A stretch of DNA of 64,000 nt, taken from positions 2,108,001 through 2,172,000 of the forward strand of contig PUDQ02000010.1 in assembly GCA_002964805.2 (NCBI GenBank), read 5' to 3'. This document shows positions 11,255 through 23,347 of this stretch, in pieces. Source of the stretch: Trametes villosa. Lineage: Eukaryota > Basidiomycota > Agaricomycetes > Polyporales > Polyporaceae. The notes under the pieces are model-generated. The model did not search any database. It was not told the origin of the DNA and saw only the letters and a program-made list of their open reading frames with translations. Within the stretch, counting starts at the first letter, position 1. Each line of letters starts with the position of its first letter. Both the position numbers and the translations under genes were made by a program.

Positions 11255-14200
11255 GACAGGGCGGGAGATGGCCCAGCGGCACGCATGTACGATAGTATTG
11301 GACGAACGACGGCTGTGAACTACTCGAATTGATTGAGCTTCTCGAACAACATCTGGCAATGCGTGCTGACACGAGTGTAACTCCGTGAATAAAGACACCT
11401 CGTAACTCTTTGTAAACTCAAAGTCTTCGGAGAACCAGTGCGTGCTTATCGCCGCTGTAGGATGTTAAGCAGGCGCTTCCTCGAAAACGCGTCGCGCGAC
11501 CCCGCTCGACGCGTCGGATCCGCGTGTCACGCGCATACCCTAGCCGACGCTTGTCTGCCTCCTTCCACGACAACTCCTTTCGGCTGCCCGCTCCTAACAT
11601 CCCTCAAGTCACCCCGCCTTCACGCTCATCGGACCAGCCTCCGCGATTCTCAGGGCCGTCTGACAGCCCGCGAGCCAAGCACGTCTCTTCCCTCACGAAT
11701 GCCCTCCTCGCGCCGCTAACGCGAACACCCAGCGCACGCGTGGCCATGAAACACCCTTTGGGGGCTTCCTGCGCGGTCAGCTGACGGCGCGCAAGAGGCA
11801 GCATCCGCGCCCGCCATAGAGCGGGTGAGGTGCCCGTGCATATATGCGGGCATTTGGTGTCTGGCGTACGTACTCGGCAGCTGTACTGGACGCTGATTTT
11901 GGGTGTCCCGCAGCGCCGCGCATCGCACGCCGGGAGCCCGTCGCTCGGCTGGCGCCCTTCTCCTCTCCTCCGTGTCGGAAGAAGGGGGGTGGCATCGCGC
12001 CGATTTGGGATATGGGGGCGGCGTCGGTCGGCAGTGCCGTACGTGCCGTGGAAGATGGCGCCGCAGGCGCACATCTGGAGCTGCGAACGGTGAACACTTC
12101 CCACAACCGGCGGGCCTACGGGCGCGAGCGATACGTCTGCTCCTGACGATCATCTATCCGGTCTAGCTGTGCGTCGACGGTGGTTCCTCGTGTTAATCTC
12201 CTGGTCCGACGTCGGACGTGCTCACAGGACTTGACAGGGCCCGCGACGCGCATATATCAAGCTCTCGACGCTGCACCTTGCCGGCCGATCACAGCAGACT
12301 TCAAGCAGACTGCGTGTTGTGGGTGTGGGTGATGCTGCATCACCCCGCGGTGCATCACGCATCTGCATCTGCAGAAGGAGGCCTCAGGCAGGAGACGGAC
12401 GTGCACAGGCGTAGGTCACGAAGACGTCTTCGTCGCTACCCGAGTCACCCCTGCTGACTGTGCGTGATCCAGGTGCGATTTCTCCCGCGACAGGCCCCCA
12501 CCTTCGCAGTACGCGCGGGCACGAGGATACTACGCGGCTCGGGAAGAGCGCACGTCCACCGCTAGCGGTTCGCACCTCTGCCCACCTGATACACCCTGCC
12601 GTACGACGTCGGAGCTCGACGAGGGTATGTGAGTCGCATATTGCGTCAATTTACCGGTGTATAGGTGCGCACCCTTCCTAGACAATAGCACTGGCACTCA
12701 CCGCGGCTGCATCACGCATCTAGGGACAGCGCCGGGGCGCAAACAATCAATTCAAAACGGCGCCCCTCCCACGCACCCGGGACCAATGGCGCGCTCCCCG
12801 GGCTCGGTGCACGCCAGCACTCGCCCGCGCGCCTTCTTCGGCAAAATCCTCGAATCGCGCTGCTCAATTGCCTACCAACGGACGGGAACTGTACCCGCTC
12901 CGCCCCACCCACCCTGCAACGCCCACGCCAGGCGCGAGGCGCCAGAACCCAGAACCCCCGGCGCGCCACCCACGCAGCGCTGGGCGCCGACGGAGAGGAC
13001 CGTGCGTATCGCCCGCGAAGCGGGGCCAGGGCGACAGGAGGCTATAGGCATCCCCCGATGGCAGGCCCGGCGGACGGGTACGCAATGTGCGTTGTTCACC
13101 AGCGGTCGCGGCGCCAGATGGCATGGCTGACTCCCAGGCCGCTCTGCGTGCGCAGCGGCTTCTGGGGACAAGCTCCAAGCTCCGACCGCCCGAGGCGTGC
13201 GCGCGCGTTCGCGGATGAGTCGAGGGCTCTGTTCACGCACGCTGCACGCCGGCGGCCCCCACCGTCCCCGTGCCCGATCCCGAGCCTCGTCATGCGGCCC
13301 CGGGCTGAGCGCTGGGCAACGAACGACGAAGGCTGCCTGCCCGATGCTCGAGGGGGGGTGCTCGCGCTCCACGGTGCTCGGTCAGGCGTCGACTTTCGAG
13401 GACCCTGGAGGAGGACGTACGTTCGCGTCGCCGATCGGCGTGCCGCACGGGTGCCACAACGCTGCGTCTGCTCGACTTCTGCCGAGGCCTTCACCGCGTC
13501 AGGTGCGCCGTGCGAACCGCCTGCGGCCGTCTGCGCGTTCCCGGGTGGCATCGGCGTATCTGGCTGCGAGTGGGGCTGGGATTCTCCGGGGCCAGTGCAT
13601 GCCTGTGGATGCTCGGTGTCCAAATTCCACTAGACACTTTTTGTTTGCGATACTGAACCGGATTGCGTGGGGCTGATGGCTGCATTGAGTGGGTGTTGGC
13701 GAGATCTGCTCCAAACGCTCCAAAGTGCCCGTAGCACAGCGACGGGCGAAATTCTGCGCCGTCGTTGGCTGGGGATGGGCGCTTCATGCGGCCTTACTCG
13801 CACACGCGTTGGGCGCGTACGCTCCGTGGCTCCACCAAACCTCCCCGATCTGTACGGCTCCAGCTTATTAATTGCATTACACCACCGGTCTATATCGCGA
13901 ACAAAAAGTGTCTACTGGCGGTGCAATGTGCATGCGGACGTCGCGCAACGAGGCTACGAGCCATCTCGCCAACGGAGGATCGCACTCGCAGAGGGCCAGG
14001 CGGCCGCCCCAGGCACGACCAAGACCGCGCGGACGGCCAGCCGCCACGCGCCATATACGGACGCTCGGAGAAAGGGCGAGCCTCCATCATCGCCGCGAAG
14101 CTCGCGCGCCGCACGTGTGCGGGTTCTTATCGGGCGTGGACAAGGCAATCTGCACGCCGCCCGATCTGCGTGCGCGGTGGCGGCCTCGCCGCACGCGCGC

Positions 14201-15721
14201 GGGCCTCGTTGCGCGCGCGGAGCCCGCCACGAAGGTTTACCGTTCCGCGTTGCGTGCCAGGATCCGAGCTGCATCTGACTGCCTGCGGGGGCGGGTGCCA
14301 GCGGACGGCGAGCGCTGCGGGGGCATGGGGGCTGTCTGGACGGGGCCTGCGCGGGCCTTCGCGCCTTCTGGCGGTAACTTGCGGGATCAGGTGGACGGAG
14401 GCCGCGTCGCGCGAGGGATATTGTTGCCAGACTGGATCGGGTAGCGTCGAGATGCGCACCGTTCCGGTTAGGGGCGAGATCATTCGCTGCCGTTTGGGGT
14501 TTAGGCTGCCTGGCTAGTCGCCCATGGCGCCGCCGGGCGTGGGGGGCACACGCGGCGGGGGGCGGGCCTCCGCGTGCCCTGCAATGTCTGTGGGTCTGCG
14601 TGGCCGCGTCTCAGATGCACGTCTGACTGCGGGGGGTGGGCAGGAGGGGCAGCGGAGGCGGAGGCGCGGGAGGGGATCGAGTTGTGTGTCCGGGCGGTTG
14701 GACGGATGACGCAGAGCGCGCGCATCGGGACGGTCCCAGACGTCAGGTTCCTCGATTTGTGCAGGTAAGATCCGAAGAAGAGGCTGATCTGCCGTATCCA
14801 GATCGATTATTATTAGGCCCGAAACGGCTCCCGCCCGCATCAGGCACCGGCGCCCAACTGCCATATCCCCTCCGTGGGCGCGATCAGCCTGTCGCCGTCG
14901 GCCGTGGCAGTGACTGGAGACCGCCATCTCCCCCGTCCGATCCAGCGTCGCGGTTGCAGTGGGCGACGCCGGGGAGCCTGGGGGCGCGGTGGGCAGAGGG
15001 ATGGAAGGTGCGCGCAGGACTGCTGCCGCGATGGGCCGCGCAGATGACGGGTGACGGGACAAGAGCGGCGCCGAGGCGAATCGCCGTCCCACCGCCATGG
15101 GCATTACGTACGCGGGCAGCGTCGCAGGTGGATCTAGTATCGGGCACGAGAGATTCCCGGCTGAGCCGGTTCTCGAGATTGCTGATGCGGATCTCACCCG
15201 CACTCTCGAGTCGCCCCTCCTCCCCCTCCTCGACGCGCCCCGCCGGCACGCGCGCTGCTCAGCCAGGCGTGCGCGGCGCGTGCGGCGCTGGCGGACGCGT
15301 GCGGGGACGGGCGCGGGGGGAGTAGGAAGCACGCAGACGCGTCGGCGTTTATTTGCGAAATTCAATACGTTATTTCGCCGCGTCAGATTCGAACTCCGCT
15401 CAGATTTGTTTGGTGATCTAGTTAGCCGGCTGCTCCTCCTCCTTGTTTCCATCCTCCTTCTTCCCCCTCTTCGCCCTCGCCCGTCCGCCAGCCCGCTCTC
15501 CGCTCAGCTCTCCGGCCTGCTTCCTGGTCCCCGACGACGCCCGTCGCACGACGCCCCGTCGACAGTGCCCGGCAGTGTGCGTCGGTCGTGCCGTCTTCGC
15601 GCCGGCCTGGACCGCCGCATTTAGCCCTCTCCGATTGTTCTCCAGATCCGGGTTAATCGGGAGATACAGCGAGATATACTCCTAGCCTCTCTCGTCACTT
15701 CCGCCCATCCCCTCCGCCACC
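11255..15721. other. Gene-free GC-rich interval upstream of the GATA factor
   Basis: I find no exon chain or known domain in these 4.5 kb. It contains a short repeated string, GCATCACGCATCT (about 12352 and 12710), and an inverted-repeat pair at 13628-13918, listed separately. The last kilobase is pyrimidine-rich toward the GATA gene start, which fits a long 5' UTR or regulatory region, as developmental regulators often have. Confidence 0.5.
13628..13918. repeat. Inverted-repeat-bounded element (possible MITE)
   Basis: The left arm at 13628-13662 begins CCACTAGACACTTTTTG. The right arm at 13884-13918 is its reverse complement with a few mismatches (TAGACACTTTTTGTTCGCGATA when read on the minus strand, compared with TTTGCGATA on the left). 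The arms are about 35 nt, the whole element is 291 bp, and the spacer has no ORF of note. I cannot identify a clear target-site duplication. A small non-autonomous transposon is likely; a transcript hairpin is the alternative. Confidence 0.4.
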
Positions 15722-18042
15722 ATGTCCTCCTCCCATCCGCCCCAGTACGCCCCGTACTCGCTGCCCCCGGTCCAGGACTCTGTCCGCCTGCCGTCGATCA
15801 AGGACCTCAACTTCCCGCCCCCGGGCCAGGACGGAAGCCCTACAAACGGAAACGTGCGCGCGGAGCATCCGCGCCAGCGCCATGAAACGACGTCCTGGAG
15901 CCGGTCGAACGCGTCGACGGGCCCGCCCCAGCCCCAGCACCCCCAGCACTCGCAGCACTCGTCGAGCATGCCGCCCCCGCACGACCCGCCGCCCAAGTCG
16001 CACCCGCACCCCTCCCAGCGTCACGACGCGTCGTACGGGCAGCCCGGGTCGGGCCCGGCCGCGCAGCAGCCCCCCGCGGGGCTGCCCACGCACAACGGGA
16101 TGGGCGCGGGCCCCGCGCGCGCAGAGAATGGCACGGACACCTCGTCGAAAAGGTCCCGTCCGCAGGCTGCCGTCGGCGCCTCGCCTGGGCGGTCCCCTCA
16201 CGTAAGCCCAGGTTCTCCCGTGAAGGGCGTTAAAGCATGATGGCGCTAACTTATTGTGATTGAAACCGATTGTCGATGGACACCATGTTCTCGATATGGG
16301 CATGCATTGCAGACCGCGTACCCGCCGTACCCAGCACAAGGCCCCCCCGCCGGGTACCACCAGGGCCCTCCGCCGCCGGCGCCCCCACAGCACGAGCAGC
16401 CCCAGCACCCGTCGCAGTTCTCCCATGGGCCGCCCCCGGGCTACTCTGGCTACCCTCCGCCGCCGATTCCTCAGCGACACTACCCTATGCCCCCTCCGCC
16501 TGCCCCCGGGCATCACCAGGCGCAGCCACCGCCCAGCCCGTACCCGCCAACCGCCCCACCGCCCGAGCACTGGCAACAGCACCCGCCATCTCAGCCGCCC
16601 CAACATGCCCCGCAACAGTTCAATGGCTTCGCCCGAACAACGCCGCTGGTCCCAGCCCCCGCCGATGCGCGAACGGGTGCGCCCAGCCAAGCAGAGCTAG
16701 ACCGAGTGGCAGCGCGCCAACACGTGATTGCAGAGGTGCAGAATGCATGGCTGCCGTAAAACTGCAAATTTCCTGACCTAAACCATTTTCAGATCTTGAA
16801 GCACTGCGGTGTTCTGTATGGGTTCGCGAACCACTACAGTACGTTTTCGGCTTACGATACGACGGCCTTTGATTGACTCTCCGCAGGCCAAGCGGCGACG
16901 GCGCATCCGCATGTGCAACCGGCACCTCCCGAACTGGAGGAGATGAACAGCCGCGCATCCACCGTCGTGCGCCTGTTGGACGACCTGAGACGCCTAGATG
17001 CCGGCGAAGACATCTCGCGCAAAGAAAGCACGAATGGGACCGCTACTCCTGCCGAAGAGCATCCCCGCCCGCCGAAACGGCCCTGGGAAGATATGGCCCG
17101 AGACGGGGAGCCGCCGTCCTCGGCGAGCTACTCTGATGTGAGTCCGCTGCCATGCTGAGGCGCGTGCCTGCCTGACCGCACGCCCGCAGGCTCCCGGACA
17201 CCTCTCGCACCCCGACGAGCAGGCACAGTCCACGGCCGAGCAGGACATGCAGATCATCCGCAACAAGCGGCAGTCGAGCGCCGGCGGCGCGCAGCCCGGG
17301 CAGCAGAAGAACAAGTACAGGAAGCGTAGTGTAAGTAAAGGGCTGGCAGTGAGTCTTCGATCTTCGCGCTCAGCGGACGTACAGCGAGCTACCCCGCCTG
17401 GAAAGTGTCACTCCTGCAACATCCGCGAGACTCCTGAATGGAGGCGCGGCCCCGACGGCGCAAGAACCCTTTGCAACGCGTGCGGCCTGCGTACGTGCCC
17501 CATTCTTCTCCGCAGCATCCGTTGCGGCGCGGCTGACCCCCGTGACGTGTATATATGCAGACTACGCGAAGCTCATGCGCAAGCGCGACAAGGCCCTCGA
17601 CGCGAACGGGAAGGCCCCGCCCATCGACCTCCAGACGCTCCGCGCGTCCACCGCGTCCGCGCGCGGAAGCGGCAGCACCGGCAGTGGCGAACACAGCGGC
17701 GAGACGCCGCACCCGCAGCAGCACCCGGGCCCCCCGCAGTCGCCCTACGAGCAGCCCAAGCAGATCCCGCCCATGCAGGCCCAGCCGCCGCCGCACCACG
17801 CACACCCGGGCCCGTACCAGCTCATGCCGGTGGGCGCCCCCGGGCCCTCGGGCCAGCCTCACCAGATGATGCCCCCGCCGCCCCCGCACGGCTCGTCGGC
17901 GCCGCACAGCGCGAACGGCGCGCCGCCGCCCCCGCCGTGGCTCGCGTCGCCCGTGCAGGAGCGCGGCGGGTACAGCGCGGAGCCGCAGTCGTACATGCGC
18001 GCGTCGCACCCGCCCTCGCATGCGCGCGCGTCCCCGCAGTGA
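15722..18042 (+). CDS. GATA-type zinc-finger transcription factor (NsdD/Gat1-like)
   Basis: ATG 15722 opens a Pro/Gln/His-rich exon that ends at donor GTAAGC after 16201. A second Pro-rich exon, an exon with ILKHCGVLYGFANHY, and one with VVRLLDDLRRLDAGEDI follow. Near the C-terminus a single zinc finger is split by an intron: CHSCNIRETPEWRRGPDG, then TLCNACGL, joined to YAKLMRKRDKALD. This C-x2-C...C-x2-C finger with a conserved WRRGPDG loop is a type IVb GATA finger. The YGFANHY helix preceding it is shared with NsdD of Aspergillus. The tail is again Pro/His/Gln-rich and ends at TGA 18040-18042. NsdD relatives control sexual development, and Gat1 is linked to tissue formation in Schizophyllum. 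That role is inferred here from similarity. Confidence 0.87.
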
Positions 18043-18870
18043 TCGACATCCTGTGTCTCTGTCCTTCGTCTATGTATCGGTTTGCAGTCGGACAGATGGT
18101 TCCCGTTCATGCTTCTCTGTCCGTGTTCGCCTGTGCTGTTACTGTTGCTGCTCTCTTCTTTCCGGTATAGCGGCCGCCCCCGTTTGTGTTCGATGTCGAT
18201 ATTCCACCCCGCTGAACAGCCCCCACCTATAATCTCGCCTGCCGTGCCGTGTCCAGTATAATCCCGCGTCTTGCCGTGTACATACATACCCCGCCGCTTC
18301 GCCCGCTATTGTTGTAGTAATCGAGCCCGTTCCCGCTCGCTCGCACGGAGGATCTGCTGTGTGTACTCACTCGCGCGATCGCATCGGAGCGGGCGATGCA
18401 CGGCGACGATGGGCGATGGCGATGGCGCCCGTGACAGGCCATCGCACATCGACACATCGCCCATCGCCCATCTATGACGGGATCGGGATCGCGATCGCAC
18501 GCGGCCGATCTCGTCCCATCCTCGCCGCTGGACCGTGGACCGTGGACGCTCGCCGCCGATCGCTGATCCCCTCTCTTACCCCGCACATTTGCATCCGCGA
18601 TGCACTGGTCACGGCGCGAGGCCGCCCACACTGCGTCTGAGTGAGGCAAGTTCCGTACAAGGTGGTGCTGTTTTGTTGTACATCCTGGTGCATACACATC
18701 CGTGCTATCAAGCTTTCTCCTTCTGGGCCCCCGCCGCGCGGCAGCGGTGGCAGCTCTACACTCTCGCGGAGCCCAACCGCGCGGTCCCCCTTGCGCGTTC
18801 TCACCGTCAACCCAGGAACCTTCCCATGCTTAGGCGGCCTCCGAGGCTCCCCCGCTCCCCTCCCCCCGGT
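18043..18870. other. Intergenic between convergent genes, with a hairpin-forming repeat
   Basis: This lies between the 3' ends of the GATA gene (+) and the dioxygenase (-). About 18404-18475 holds runs of GATGGGCGATGGCGATGG followed by CATCGCCCATCGCCCATC, which can fold into a hairpin with a roughly 35-nt loop. It could act as a shared 3'-end or terminator structure. No gene is visible. Confidence 0.4.
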
Positions 18871-20927
18871 CTAGTCGGTGTACCCGCGCGAGACGGTGGT
18901 GTCCGTCTTCGGGAGCGGCAGGCCCTGCTGCTCCCAGATGGCGAGCTGGCGGTCCTGCGCGGTCTTGCCCGTCGCGCGCTCGTAGTCCGCGACCGACGTC
19001 GGGCGCTCGCCGTGCGGCGTCGCGCGCAAAGCGTGCCGGGTGTGCGGCCAGAAGTCGAACGTCGCGGAGTGCGTGACGATCTGCGCGCCGCGGGGATAGA
19101 GCGTGTGTCAGCCAGCGTAAAGCTCAAGCTCAGGCTCAGGCTCAGGGGGGAAGCCGAAGCGCACGGAGGGGAAGGGGGAAGGGGAAGGTAAGGAGGGGGG
19201 GCGGGAGCTTGCGAGGCAGACGGCCGCACTGAGGGGGGAAGAGGGGGCGGAGAAGGCAGAAGGCAAAGGGAGAAGGGGGGAAAGGGCGAATGTGGCGTCA
19301 TCGAGAGAGAGATACGCACCCTGTTGTCCCAGATGGCGACCGAGTTGGGCTGCCACCGGAAGCGCACCTGGTAGTCGGGGTTCTCTCTGGCAAACGCCGC
19401 GGTCAGTTACGGTGCGGGATGCGCTCAGCTTCCGACGGGCACGAAGGTTCAATGGGCATGCGCAGCAGGGGCGTGCCCCCGCGTGCGCACCCAAACCCCC
19501 GGCGCCGCTGGGAAGCTGGAAGCGGGAAGCCAGACGGACACTCACGCGATCTGGCGGAAGAGCAGCTCGAGGATGGCGTCGCTCTCCGCCTTGGGCACGC
19601 CCACGATCCGGCGGGTGAAGCCTGTGTGGCAGATGGGCGTGTGTCAATCTGGCGGCTCACGCAGGGGCAGGCGGGCCCGGGGATGGGGATGGGAAGGGGA
19701 AGGGGAAGCTCACCGGGGTTGACGTAGATGCTCTTCCAGCCCGTGACGGGGTGCACGCGCACGACGGGGTGGACGGACTCGACGGGCTCGCGGCGCACGG
19801 TGTGGCCCGAGGCGCGCGCGCCGTCCGCCTGCGCGACCGCGCTGTGCACGGCGGTCAGGCCCTCGAGGTACTTCTGGAACCCGGGGCTGAAGGACGAGTA
19901 GAGGGCGTAGCTAGTGCGGCGCATAGTCAGTTCACGTGTCCCTGCCTCTCGTAATGGCTCTCAATTTAGCAAGGACTCACCCAGAGCTCCAGAGGGTGTC
20001 GCCGCCGTAGGGCGGGCCGGTGATGACCTTGAGCGAGGTCGTGCTGGGCGGCTGGAGCTCGTACGAGACGTCGGAGTGCCAGAGCTCGATCTTGGAGAAG
20101 GCGCTCGGGTCAGGGCGCCGGCCGCCGTCGTTGTACACGACTATTAGATGCGGACGTCAGCTGTCGCGTTCCAGCCATCCAAGGCGTGGATGGGCTAACG
20201 CACCGTGAACCTCCTCGAGGCCCGGCTCCCTGGGAACAGGCGTCGTGGCATGCTTGTGCAGGGGGCCCCAGTGGCGCGCGAGCTCAAGCTGCTCCTGGAT
20301 GCTCAGTTCCTGGTCGCGGAAGACTGCAACAAATGCGATCTGTCAGCACGCCCTCCCGCGCCGGCACAGTTCGCATCGTTGACGTACAGACAACGCCGCG
20401 CTCCGCAATCAGCAACGACCTGCGCGGATAGAGGGGAAAGGGCCGCATCAGCATCAGTCACTCAGCCTCCCGCGCGACGTGCATGAGTCCGCGCTGGGCT
20501 AAGCAGTACGTACAGCTCGTCCTTCTGCGCGTCCGAGAGCTGGCGCAGGTCGATGCCCGAGAGCTCGGTGCCGATGGCGGGCGTCAGGTGCTCGACCTTG
20601 CTCGCGGCAGACAGCAGGCTCTTCTTCTCGGGATCCGCGAACTGCGCGCGATCCGTCACCGCGATGTCGCCCAGGGGCTCCCACTTGACGTCCGGCCAGT
20701 GCGGCTGTGCGCGAGCAGTTTAGCATCACCGCGATCTTCCCGCAGGGATGCAAACGTACCTTGTACTTCGCGTACTGGTAGGCGCTGTCGTCGACGTCCC
20801 CGTCGGACGGCGGCGAGTAGAACGGGTTGAAGAGCTGCTGCGCGGCGGCCTTCGCGGCCTTGACGGGCGCGGCGGCGGCGGTGCCGTTGGTGGTAGCGTT
20901 TGCCTCGGAGGTAGCGACGGGAGCCAT
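18871..20927 (-). CDS. TauD/TfdA-family alpha-ketoglutarate-dependent dioxygenase
   Basis: The start is ATG at 20927 (MAPVATSEANATTNG) and the stop is TAG at 18871-18873. At least seven exons are separated by introns with GTACGT, GTGAGC or GTGAGT donors. In order they encode YQYAKYK, a GTELSGIDLRQLSDAQKDEL exon, KIELWHSDVSYELQPP with the HxD iron ligands, ITGPPYGGDTLWSSG, VHPVTGWKSIYVNPG, FTRRIVGVPKAESDAIL, RFRWQPNSVAIWDNR, and IVTHSATFDFWP with the second His and HALRATPHGERP with the 2-oxoglutarate Arg. This is the complete Fe(II)/2OG facial triad of the taurine/sulfonate dioxygenase family. The likely role is sulfonate (taurine) or related oxidative desulfonation for sulfur supply; the substrate is not decidable from sequence. 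Some introns are long and strongly purine-rich on the plus strand. Confidence 0.88.
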
Positions 20928-21966
20928 GTCTGTCTGTAGAAGCAGGCGCAGATGCGGCGCCGCGCCCCCTATCCACAACACTTTATACCCGTGTGTGTGG
21001 GTGCGGTGGTGCCTTCAGACGGGCGTGCGCCGCAAGGGAGGCGAGCTCTTTGCGTGCGCCGAAGGCGCGATGGCGAACACGTGCACGTGACCGCGCGCAG
21101 TGGGCCTTCTCCGCACGCGCGTTCCCATGGGACGTTCTCCCGGAAGCGCAAAAGGATGGCCCCGAGGCGATAACGGGGTGCGGGGGAGCCGTCTGTGCAT
21201 GGGGCCGGCCTGGACGGCCGCGCTATCCTGCGGGGCGCTGACGGGCGGATGGCGCGAGCGTGTCGTTTGCGCGGGCCACGGGGCCTGGGGCGCACGGTGG
21301 CGCGGGGGTCACTTGCGCGAACTGCGCAGAATTGCTGAAATCCTATTGGGAATAGAGCGTGTTAGTCAAAACGCGGGTGCGAGGATTGGCCGGGCGGGAA
21401 GGCGTACGAATTCCCTGGGTGCGTACAGGCCGGTCCGAGGCCGAACGAGTTAGCGGCACGCTATCGCTAATCGTGGCGCTTGTCGCAGTAGTAGTACGCC
21501 TTCTGCGTGCTTTTGACCCGTATAACTATCTTCCAGAGGCAGCGCGTATAAAACATGACACGAAGGTGGTGATGGAAGCAGAACAACCTGGTGTAAGCGC
21601 CTGCATGCGATCTTGGCGTTAAGCGCTCGTCAGCTGCGGGTCCGAGAGCGCATACATCCATCTTGGCGACAAGGCAAAAGAAGAGACGATGCAGAGGCTG
21701 GGACATCTTTTGAAAATATTCAACAAGTAAATATTGCGGCGTCTCTTTTATGGGTATATCTCGAGTTACTGGGGCTATGAACCTCATGCTATACTAAACG
21801 CACATTGTTGTTCAACGGTCCAACAGTCATACAAGTAGTTTCCCTTTCAACAAGGTATCTAGTTTGTCGCGCACTGCGTGAAGAAGTTCTACCAAGTGGT
21901 ATGTAGCTCAGCTGGCTGTTTCTTGAGGCATGTGAAGAACTCACTGTCGCGTAGCCCGACCACCTG
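20928..21966. other. Intergenic, no gene recognised
   Basis: The first part is probably the promoter of the dioxygenase. A more AT-rich patch at 21460-21960 includes a 106-codon minus-strand frame (21467-21787) with no recognisable domain and no supporting exon chain. Confidence 0.4.
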
Positions 21967-23040
21967 TTATACGTCCATTCCCATGAGTAGCAGCCGCTCG
22001 AACTGGTCGTCCGATTTGGGCGAGTCGGTCCCGTATGCTCCATGACCCGCCAGTAGTTCCGGATCTTCCTCAGGTATCGTCCATAGCAGCGATTCGGGCC
22101 GACGCGTGGCAATGAAGATCAACGTCTCGTCCAAGTCATCTCCAGGCGAGAACCTATCCCACAGCTCGAGCGGTTCTCCTGCAGCGGATGCATTCGATTG
22201 TTGAGTTCGACGCCTCGCGAGTACCGGCGCGTATTCGAACCATAGGCCGAACGCATTCCAGAACGGCGTCTCCTTGGCCAGGCTGCGCATTTTGTATGAG
22301 AGAATCACTGATGGAGGTTCTGCACAGGCATCATCGACGAAGGGCGGCGAGGTTAGATGAAGAAGCGAGCGTAAAAGAGGCGCAAGAAGTGCGGGGAAGT
22401 AAATCTGTCGGCGCGAGACATGTCGGACAAGGCTCTAGCGTCGGGTGAGGCGGGGACATACGAGGTCGCTGCAGAGGACGTGTGCGAGGCGCTTCGGGAA
22501 TGCGCTTAACCCAGAAAGCAGTTCCCCGGAGATGGCCTCGACATGTTCACCAGATCCCCAGGCGAGTGGCCGTACAGTGACGGCAGGACAGGCTGGCAGA
22601 TTCGCCTCGAGTAGCTCGCAGACCTCCGGGAGATCTGTGGCGATGAGCAAGTCGCGTCCGGGCTGCATCCACTCCGCCACGCGCGCCGCAACGAACCCTG
22701 TCCCAGATCCGAGTTCTATAGCGGTAACGGGTGAAGTCCCGGCGGCCGATCCAGTAGCCATAGGCGACGGCGGGTTGAACTCCAGGGGCGAGGATGGATC
22801 AAGATACGCGAGCATCGCGTGAGATGCCTCCCTATATTTGCACAGACGACATGAGGATCTATGTTTTCGAAGATGCTGCGTTTGTTTCTTCACTCACCAG
22901 ATACGCCCCGCAATGCCATACGTCTTTATGGCGTCTTGCTGAGCGGCGGAATCGAAACGGGCGTCCGCGTCAGATGTCGCGCTCGCGAGGGGGTGAATGT
23001 CGAGATCAGGAGGAAAGTTCGGGTCTCTGTCGGGCGCCAT
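21967..23040 (-). CDS. Family-16 (METTL21-type) S-adenosylmethionine methyltransferase
   Basis: ATG at 23040 opens an exon ending IKTYGIAGRIW before a GTGAGT donor. The next exon starts EASHAMLAYLDPSSPLEF and carries the SAM-binding motif I AIELGSGTGFVAARVAE, then LLIATDLPEVCELLEANLP (acidic loop after strand 2) and AHVLCSDLV. An intron starting GTATGT leads to YFPALLAPLLRSLLHL and the last exon with VILSYKMRSLAKETPFWNAF. The stop TAA is at 21967-21969. The order G-x-G-x-G, D, then D-x-V-Y matches the nicotinamide N-methyltransferase/METTL21 protein-lysine methyltransferase group, whose fungal members modify elongation factors and chaperones. The specific substrate is unknown. The gene is divergent from the hydrolase that starts 300 bp away at 23348. 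Confidence 0.83.
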
Positions 23041-23347
23041 AGTAATGTGGGTAGAGCCGAGTACCGGGCCTTCCGTCGCGCTATGGCAGCAGCCTCATGC
23101 AAGGAGATAGCACGGCGAACGGACGCTTCCAAGACCCGGCCATGGCTGCGAGCTTGTTTTGCGAGAGATCGAGCGCGCGCTTAGATGCCTGTGCACGATC
23201 TCGATAGGGCCGATATGCCGATTTGAGATGAGCGCCCAATCTCCCGATGTGCCCGACGGTGGCGCTTTGAGTGCAGATGCTCTCCGGCCCTTTGGCTCTT
23301 CCCCACTTCCCCTTCCAGTCCCGACTCTTCGTACTACAGCTCACGAT

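Noticed and set aside
13058..14517. Several ORFs of 150-250 codons on both strands
   Set aside because: They overlap each other in many frames and are Arg/Ala/Pro-rich with no motif; they are explained by GC content.
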